DNA from: Amorphophallus konjac
Lineage: Eukaryota > Streptophyta > Magnoliopsida > Alismatales > Araceae
Direction: 5' to 3'
Length of the DNA stretch: 64,000 nt
NCBI GenBank assembly: GCA_022559845.1
Contig: CM040125.1
Span: 324,391,829 to 324,455,828, forward strand
Under the pieces are notes generated by a model, which made no database searches, was not told the origin of the DNA, and worked only from the letters and a program-made list of their open reading frames with translations. This document shows positions 57,513-64,000 of the stretch, piece after piece. Every line of letters begins with the position of its first letter. Positions within the stretch are counted from its first letter, which is position 1. The position numbers were made by a program, and so were the translations under genes.

Positions 57513-60500
57513 CTAACTCTCACCTCCACCCTCCTCTCTCCTACTCTTTGCCTCACCGTCATCTCGGCGACTGGCCTGTGGAGGGGGCATGGACCCCCGG
57601 GAAGTAGTAGAAGCTCGAGCCTACTCCTCTGCCACGTTCCTCTGTCGAGTCGAGGAACCTGCCAAGTAAGTCATGCTGGCGAAGGCACTCGAGTGTCCCG
57701 CGGCTCGCGCCTGCTCTCGGGCTCTCTGGAGGCGCTCCTATGTCACTCATAGCCGCTCCTGTACGATGCCCAGCTGCATCCTCAGGTCCGCGAGCTCGCG
57801 CTCACGCGCCATCCGCTCCTCTCTCTCGTGGGTCTGCTCCTCCCTCTCTCGGGTGCACTCCCTCCGCTCCACCTCGAGGAGGATCCTCAGCTCGGTCGTG
57901 TCTCGAGGCAGCTCCTCTAGCCGCCCCAACGCCTCCTCAAGCTCTGCGACCCGCTGGTCATGGATGGCAAGCTCGGTGCCGGCTAGGGTAACCCAAGTAA
58001 GCGCGTCCTGCAGCCATGCAACTTGCATCATTCATTCAATCATCAGTTTCGTATTCAATTCCATAAACATTTGAAATAAATTCTGTTGACTTACCCGTGC
58101 TACAAGGTCACGCTCCGCTGTCTCGGCCCGCGCAACTGCTCCCGTGAGTTGCTCCTCTAAGGCGGTGACCTCCGCACTCGGCCCTTCAAGCTTGAGGCCC
58201 CTTCTACACCTCCTGCTACCGTCCCTTGCTGGGCACACTACATTCATTAAAAATTGTCAGTGGCTGAACATTAATAAATCAGGAATCATTTGCATAAAGA
58301 TAGTTGCACTCACCAAGGTCTCCAGGTCTGCCTGCGTAGTGGCAAGCTGGGCCTCCAAGCTGTGAAGATGGACTTGCATGTCCATCACTGCTACATCCCG
58401 CGCATCCTGCATTCATCACATATTAGTTGCATAATAGACATATATCATTTAAGAAAATAAAATAAAAATGCATTCATACATACCCCTGTGACCCTCATCT
58501 GGGGTCGACCGACGTAAACCTCCCAGTAGCACCGCAAGTACTCCAAACTGTCTACTGCCTGGGAAGTAACACGCATCCCGCCACGCTGCCAGTCAGCATA
58601 CTGGTCTGGGAATCGGATCCGCCAGTCAGTCACTTTCGTGCACCCTCGGGTCTTTCGCCCAATCCCACGTGGCTCTCCAACCTCGACCCACTCCTAGTGC
58701 AGGCCCAGTGTCCTCATCGCCAGCCTGAGCCGTAACGGCTCAATCTCGTTTAGGCAATGAACCCAAAGCTCACGCCCAAAGCGAGGTCGACCCGCTAAGA
58801 CCCAAGGCTGGCCCTCCTCAGTCATACCCTAGTAGGGTCTCCAAATCACCTGCATTCACATTATATCATTCATATCGTCTCATCATATTTCATAAAGCAA
58901 GAAATAAAAGAAAATTGCATCATATTTAACACACGTACCAGTGAGGCGGGGTAGTTGTGGAACTCCCGCCGAAGAACACGTAACTCGTAGAAGTGTGGTG
59001 CTCCTGTCACGAGCGACAACCATCACCGTGCTAGTGGGAAGGCCCCCTCATCTTCGGGTCGCAGGTCGGCTCGGCCCATCGGCATGTATAAATGGCTCCA
59101 TACCTGCATCCATTAATTGCATCAGTAAACATAGATACGCATAATCGTATTCATAGCATTTAGATAAATAAACAAAAGGACATGCATACCTGAAGAAAAG
59201 GTGAGAAGCCACTGACAATCGTCTCTCGGCCTGTCCTCGTGGACAGATCAGCCATCAGGTGTGCCAACAGGGCGGCTCCCCACACGTACCTCCCGACTCC
59301 CTCCAGGTCCTCAAGGATGCCTAAGAATCGGCAGTTGATCACATCCCCCTTTGTGCTCAGCAACAGCCTCCCGAGCATCAAGAATAAAAATCTCCTCAGA
59401 TCTTGATCTACTCACTCCCTCTGAGCCAGGTCCTGGCAGTAGGCAGCCCGGGCTCTCCCAATCAACCTCACTAAAAACTCCTCCACAGACTCTCTCTGTC
59501 TCTATCTAGAATCCCCTAATCCCATGGCTAGGGTCAGATCTGTACGGAAGATGGTCCTACACTCCCTCGGGGTCTCTGCAATCGTGTCCAGCCCTAACAG
59601 TCTTCGAGCTAGCTCCCCGTAATCTCGAAGGGTCACTCCATTGACAGCCTCCCCATCTACCCTCAGCCCGGTGATCCGGGCGATATCCTCCCAACTCGGC
59701 ACCATGTGCCCCCAGGGCATCAAAAATGCCCGAATAGTCCTATACCACCTCTCTCTCAGGACCTGAATCAAAGGTAGGTCGGGGCGAATGGGCTCAATGC
59801 TAAGAAAGGGGCCGAACCCCATTGCCTCTACCCTAGCTCTCTAGAAGTCTGGTAACCCATAATATACTGCCCGGACTTAGACCAATGAGATCCGAGTCCG
59901 CATCAAGCCCTGCCAAATAGATAGAACACATAAATATATATGCTAAAAAGGAAATTCATCTCTTGTTTAATTTCTTCACTGATTCTAATTGACGACCACC
60001 ACCTGGCCGTTATTTGATGAATTGACGCCCCTATAGGGGGGCGCTGTTTCTGAGGGTATTTCTGGGTGATAAAAATAAAACAATTGATGACCACCCTGTG
60101 GCCGTCATTCACTGAATTGATGCCCCTATGGGGGGCGCTATTTCTGGGGGTGTTTCTGTCCCCGTGGTTCAAAAAATATAAAAAAATGAATATGTCAAAA
60201 ATGAAAAAAATGGCAGTTTCATGTAATGAACGGAAATGATAAATAAATATGGGTTTTTTAAAATAACGACATGGTTCAGGGCGCTATTTCTTTATTATCT
60301 ATTTTTAGAAAATAAAAAGAAAAATGAATTGACGACCTACCTTAGGTCGTCATTTGAATTGACGACGCCTCAAGGGGCGTCATTTACTATTTTTTTTCTG
60401 GTTCATTGTCCCCCCTTCCCGATAGCTATGGAAATTGAAAAAAAATGGAAATAAAAAAAATGAATGAATGGCTAGGGTAGGGGACCTACCTTGCTCTGCT

Positions 60501-60831
60501 CCGGTGCCATTAAGCCTCTTCGCAGTGGCCGACGAAAAGGGGGAGCTTCTTCTTCTTCTTCATCTTCGTCGTCCCCGTCATCGTCTTCGTCGTCCTCATC
60601 GTCGTCTTCTTCTTCATCATCTCCATTTCCACCGTCCTCTTCTCTTTCATCCCCTTCTCCTCCTCCTTCAACGTTTTCTTCTTCTCAGTTGTGCTCCGCC
60701 GGTGGAGCGCCCTCGGCCGCCACGGGGGGAAGCTCCCCGCCGGTGGGCTGTTCTTCGTCCAAATCGACGACAGCGGGGGCCATAACCCGTTGTCGTTTGC
60801 CAGAGCCCGAGTCTCCACTTACGTAGGCCAT
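57513..60831 (-). pseudogene. Antisense plant mobile domain (MAIN-like) gene in copy B, seven exons
   Basis: Inferred exons: 60831-60490, 59909-59190, 59103-58939, 58849-58484, 58406-58314, 58237-58095 and about 58022-57513. Exon 1 starts MAYVSGDSGSGKRQRVMAP, is acidic, and joins exon 2 in phase 0 (EQSK then GLMRTRI). Exon 2 is 720 bases, as in copy A, and carries RERWYRTIRAFLMPWGHM and ITGLRVDGEAV. Exon 4 is 366 bases and intact where A lost 14. The 63-base exon 7 of copy A is missing. The last exon is an Arg/Glu coiled coil. Single stops fall in exons 1, 2 and the last. Since A and B stop at different codons, the shared ancestor probably encoded a full protein. It is transcribed opposite to pol, so its introns would survive in the element RNA. 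Confidence 0.8.
59980..60390. repeat. TGACG/CGTCA hairpin array in intron 1 of copy B antisense gene
   Basis: The best unit is TGACGACCTA (60330-60339), a three-base loop and TAGGTCGTCA (60343-60352), a perfect ten-base stem. Others are CGCCCC-TATA-GGGG near 60027, CCAC/GTGG near 60090 and ACGCC/GGCGT near 60365. Confidence 0.85.
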
Positions 60832-61641
60832 GAGAATAGGGAATAGAGATGGGAATGGAAGAGGGAGATGGAAAAGAAGCAAGGTTACGGTTTGGGAGAA
60901 AGTAGCAGAGAAACGAGAGAGAATGAAGGAAGAAGAAGGTTGAATAACGGAAGGGAAGAAGAAAAATGGAAAGTGAGGCGGTTGCATTCGAAAATAATTG
61001 ACGCCGTAATCCATGTCGTCACTTTGATAATTGACGCCCGTGTGCACAGGCGCTAATTTGTGGAATTTTTGATTTTTTGAAAATTAATTATAATTGACGA
61101 CTGCATTCAAGGCGCTATTTCAAGATTTAACGACAGCGCACGATCAATTCACATTGCATGGGAAATTGTAATTATTGTTAGAGCAATGATGGGATGAATA
61201 TGATTGATGGGACGAGTGAAATTATTATTTATGATTGACGATAAGGGGCTGAGGCGTCATTTCATTAAGGAGCGACCTGTCTCAAGGTGTTATTTCATGA
61301 AATTAAGGGAATATCTGAAAGTATTTGAAAGGAATCAACGCCCATTTGTTGGAGCGTCAATTAATCAATGCCCGTGTATGATTTATTATTTGGTTTAAGG
61401 AAATTGTTAAGATAATTGACGACGAGGTTAAGGGCGTTATTGGAGGAATTAGCAACTTGATAGCCGTCGCATCTCAGTACAGAAAGACAAAATTGAACAT
61501 AATTAGGAAGATTTGATCATTCTAAATGCTTTCTCTGGCTCAATTAAGGAAGAATTTTTTATTTCATTAAAAGAAAAGCATCATTACATTTCAATGAGCC
61601 ACTTTGGGTCTCAATCCCCTAAGAGCTATTACATATATCTT
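60832..61641. other. Region between antisense genes in copy B
   Basis: Homologous to 32129-32849. TGACG/CGTCA inverted repeats stand at 61000-61470, such as ttgacgcc...catgtcgtca and aacgcc...gagcgtcaatt. No other feature. Confidence 0.65.
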
Positions 61642-61713
61642 TCATTGCTCTTTATCTTCTTCAATCCTCTCCATGGGTTGGTGTAGCTTGTTGATCTTCC
61701 ATAGGGCTTGAAT
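61642..61713 (-). pseudogene. C-terminal remnant of the second antisense gene, copy B
   Basis: Encodes ALWKINKLHQPMERIEEDKEQ-like residues, corresponding to AQWRVGLLHRPKQYVEEEEE at the end of the copy A gene. E5 cuts it at 61714; the rest would lie to the right of the window. Confidence 0.6.
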
Positions 61714-64000
61714 TGTCACGCCCCGAGCCTTTATTACAGTGGAAGACTCGCTCGGGGAACATGAACAGCCAGCATGGTAAGTCTCTTGCAAGAAAGAACG
61801 ATCAGAGCGTAAGGCAATCACACATAAGAATGCAATCGCACAATAATTACTCAAACTCCAACTTTATTTCATAATAATCAAATATTCAAATACAACCACT
61901 AATTCAACTTTCTTCATCATATTAGACTCAAAAAATAAGAAATTACAAAGACTCGATGTAAAAAAATGTAACTTCCTAAGTCTTCGCCCATTCTTTATTC
62001 ACTCTCGGATCCGCTACTTGAACACTCCGAATCCGAACCCGACTCACTTCCATTTCCTGAAAAAATTAGAAATAGGTAATGAGCACACTTGCCCAGTAGG
62101 TATCTTCGCATATACATGATTAGCACTATTTAAGTAATTTAGCATTTTAGTTCTAAAGAATAAGGTAAAATCATGTGAATGCGATAAATCATGCGATCAA
62201 ATCAAAGTAACAAGACGATCATGTAAGATAAGATGAACGAGTATGAACTAGCAAGAATGTAACAAGTATGAACAAGAATGTAGCATGGCCTTTCATGAAT
62301 AAGAATGTAACGAGAATGTACTTTCACTTTTCACTTTCATAACCATAAAGGTTACACACGAGAACGTCAATCATGTAGCAATTCACTAGATTTTCACGAG
62401 TGCTCATGGATTTCACTTATTTATAAAGAAAGTACTCCCAGAGCAATGCGACACTAGTAGCATCATACCCCATGGTTTATAATAGTATGTTTCCGGTAAT
62501 CAGCCGAGGGGAGTAGCATAGAGCCTTTGGACACAATCAGCGCCCGAACTACATCTTCACGTATAAATCAAGCTACTTCCATGAGTGTAACAATAAAGTA
62601 TGGCCAAGAATGTAATAAGTTCAACAAGTTCATGATAACAATAATTCAATTGAATGAATGCTTCAATTTTAGAATATGAAAGATCAAGAATGATTTAAGA
62701 CGATATTATGCTCATGGGAATAATTCGGTAGCATAACGGTACATTCGTTATCTTTCATAATTTAAATTAAGTTTCTTTGGACAATATGACAAGTTCTAGA
62801 ACATCAATAATCCATCTAGGAACCTTAGAATATCAACCCATGGGCCAAACCTTGGGTTAAAGCACTCAAACATTGTGACGATCAAGGACTGGGCCGTTAC
62901 ATAACTTGACACTCCAGTGTTGGGCCGTTACAATGGTCTGAATCAGAAACAAAGAAATTAGACTCAGTTCAATGTGACGGTCGTTCATTGGGCCGTTAGA
63001 TGAGCCTCACGGTCCAATCTGGATCCGTTACATATCAAAAACCAAAAATATTCGATAGTGCTTTCTAATCAATTGGGTTTTAATGCTACAACCAACTCGG
63101 CGTTCTAGTGAGAATCCCAGGCTCGCAGAGAATTACGGAGGCCTTAAAACAAGATTTCCTAGTCCATTGGAAGGAATATCTAATAGAGAGGTCCTCATGT
63201 TCAAGAATATGTTCCTATAGTGAAAAGTGTGAACTAATGGCCATATACCGGAATATATGCCATGTACTTAAAAAATGATTCTATTGATAGAGAGAGAATG
63301 TGTAGCAATGTGAAACCAAGATAAAACTCCATCAATAGAACATTAAAAAATAATGATTTAAATACAAAACTATAAAGTTAGTCAATGAAATTAACATATG
63401 CTTTAAAACAACTCAAGATGCTTTTAAACATGCAGCTTCTATTATGAACCAATTAATAAACTCAAAATCATATTAACAGGTCAAAACTTAGATAACTAGG
63501 CTTATTTATAAGTAAATTGACTGTTTTCCAATTCTATCTACAGTTCTCCTGACGGTCGAGAGTGGGGGCATCACAGTGCTTGTGACGATTTATCGTGGGG
63601 CTGTTAAAGTATTGTAACGCTCCATCTATGATCCGTCAGAGACAACAGAGCAACTTTTTATACAATAGAGAGTGTGACGACTTATCGTAAGGCCATTACA
63701 GTTTGTGACGGTCTAAGTATAATGCGTCAGAGTCCCTGCTAACAGTATAAAGAAATTAAAAGACTATGATTTGAAACCATGTCATATTTTGAAAACATTT
63801 AACTATCCCAATCATGACAAAACAAAGTAAAGGTCATCTAGATGCATAGGTTGCAGTGAATTGACAAGATAATATCTTTGATCTTTGATTAGGGCTAAGG
63901 ATATGTATGTATGCATGAACCCACTAAAACATGAAATCCATGATCTATAGTGCATGAAATCAAGCACAATCAGAGGGCTTTTATCCCTAACGAGATTTTT
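61714..64000. mobile_element. E5: LTR-like element, left part only
   Basis: The homology between copies A and B breaks at 61714 with TGTCACGCCCCGAGCC, a typical LTR start. The preceding five bases are TGAAT. No ORF above noise occurs in the 2.3 kb that follows. Inverted repeats of the form GTGACGG...CCGTTAC stand at 62875-63731. The family and orientation cannot be decided without the other end. Confidence 0.5.
62875..63731. repeat. GTGACGG/CCGTTAC inverted repeats in E5
   Basis: About nine loosely paired units, including gtgacgatc...gggccgttac (62875-62900), gtgacggtc...gggccgttaga (62974-63000), cacggtcc...ggatccgttac (63009-63030) and gtgacggtc...gcgtcagag (63702-63731). Arms are 4-6 bases and loops 10-20. 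Confidence 0.65.

Larger units (their letters stand above)
47554..61713 (+). mobile_element. Tat-lineage Ty3/gypsy retrotransposon, copy B
   Basis: Primer site, leader, gag, protease, G-patch, RT, two RNases H, integrase and the antisense gene pair are all present in the order of copy A. Copy B opens with the LTR that closes copy A. Relative to A it has lost about 1.17 kb before RT (junction near 52650). E5 interrupts it at 61714 within the second antisense gene; its 3' LTR must lie beyond the window. Confidence 0.9.

Overview
The window is nuclear DNA of a flowering plant, from a repeat-dense and probably heterochromatic region. I see no ordinary host gene. It consists almost entirely of nested LTR retrotransposons. 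The evidence is Tat-lineage Ty3/gypsy polyproteins with dual RNase H, tRNA-Arg and tRNA-iMet primer-binding sites, plant mobile domain genes with GT-AG introns, and copia-type gag genes. I cannot name the species.

Layout. (1) Bases 1-47553 hold Tat-lineage copy A (plus strand). It starts inside its protease. It is interrupted at 4296 and resumes at 25775 with the integrase. It then carries two antisense, intron-containing genes: a MAIN-like plant mobile domain gene at 28549-32128 and a DUF7745-like gene at 32850-34253. It ends in an LTR at 35729-47553. (2) Element E2 (4297-25774, minus strand, target duplication CTTTA) is a copia-like element with a gag gene and no pol; it sits in the pol gene of copy A. 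(3) Element E4 (6233-17749, minus strand, target duplication ATAGT) is a Tat-lineage element with gag and no pol; it sits inside one LTR of E2. (4) Element E3 (35934-45848, plus strand) is a second copia-like gag-only element; it sits inside the LTR of copy A. (5) Tat copy B (leader from 47554) follows directly. It shares the single LTR with copy A and has gag, protease, G-patch, RT, two RNases H, integrase and the same antisense gene pair. It is cut at 61714 by a further LTR-like element, E5, that runs off the window.

Together the two Tat copies look like an LTR-A-LTR-B tandem made by recombination between LTRs. All coding regions are decayed. Many stops are CAG-to-TAG changes, as expected from deamination of methylated DNA. 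The three complete nested elements have gag but no pol, so they must have moved using enzymes supplied by other elements.

The most unusual signal is structural. Several families carry arrays of short, covarying inverted repeats in their non-coding parts. In E2 and E3 about a dozen perfect small hairpins, separated by GT runs, fill the R/U5 part of the LTR just upstream of the primer-binding site. In the Tat copies several dozen TGACG...CGTCA hairpins recur in the LTR, leader, post-pol region and antisense-gene intron. E4 and E5 have their own versions (GAACGG...CCGTTC and GTGACGG...CCGTTAC). I know of no described function for these arrays.
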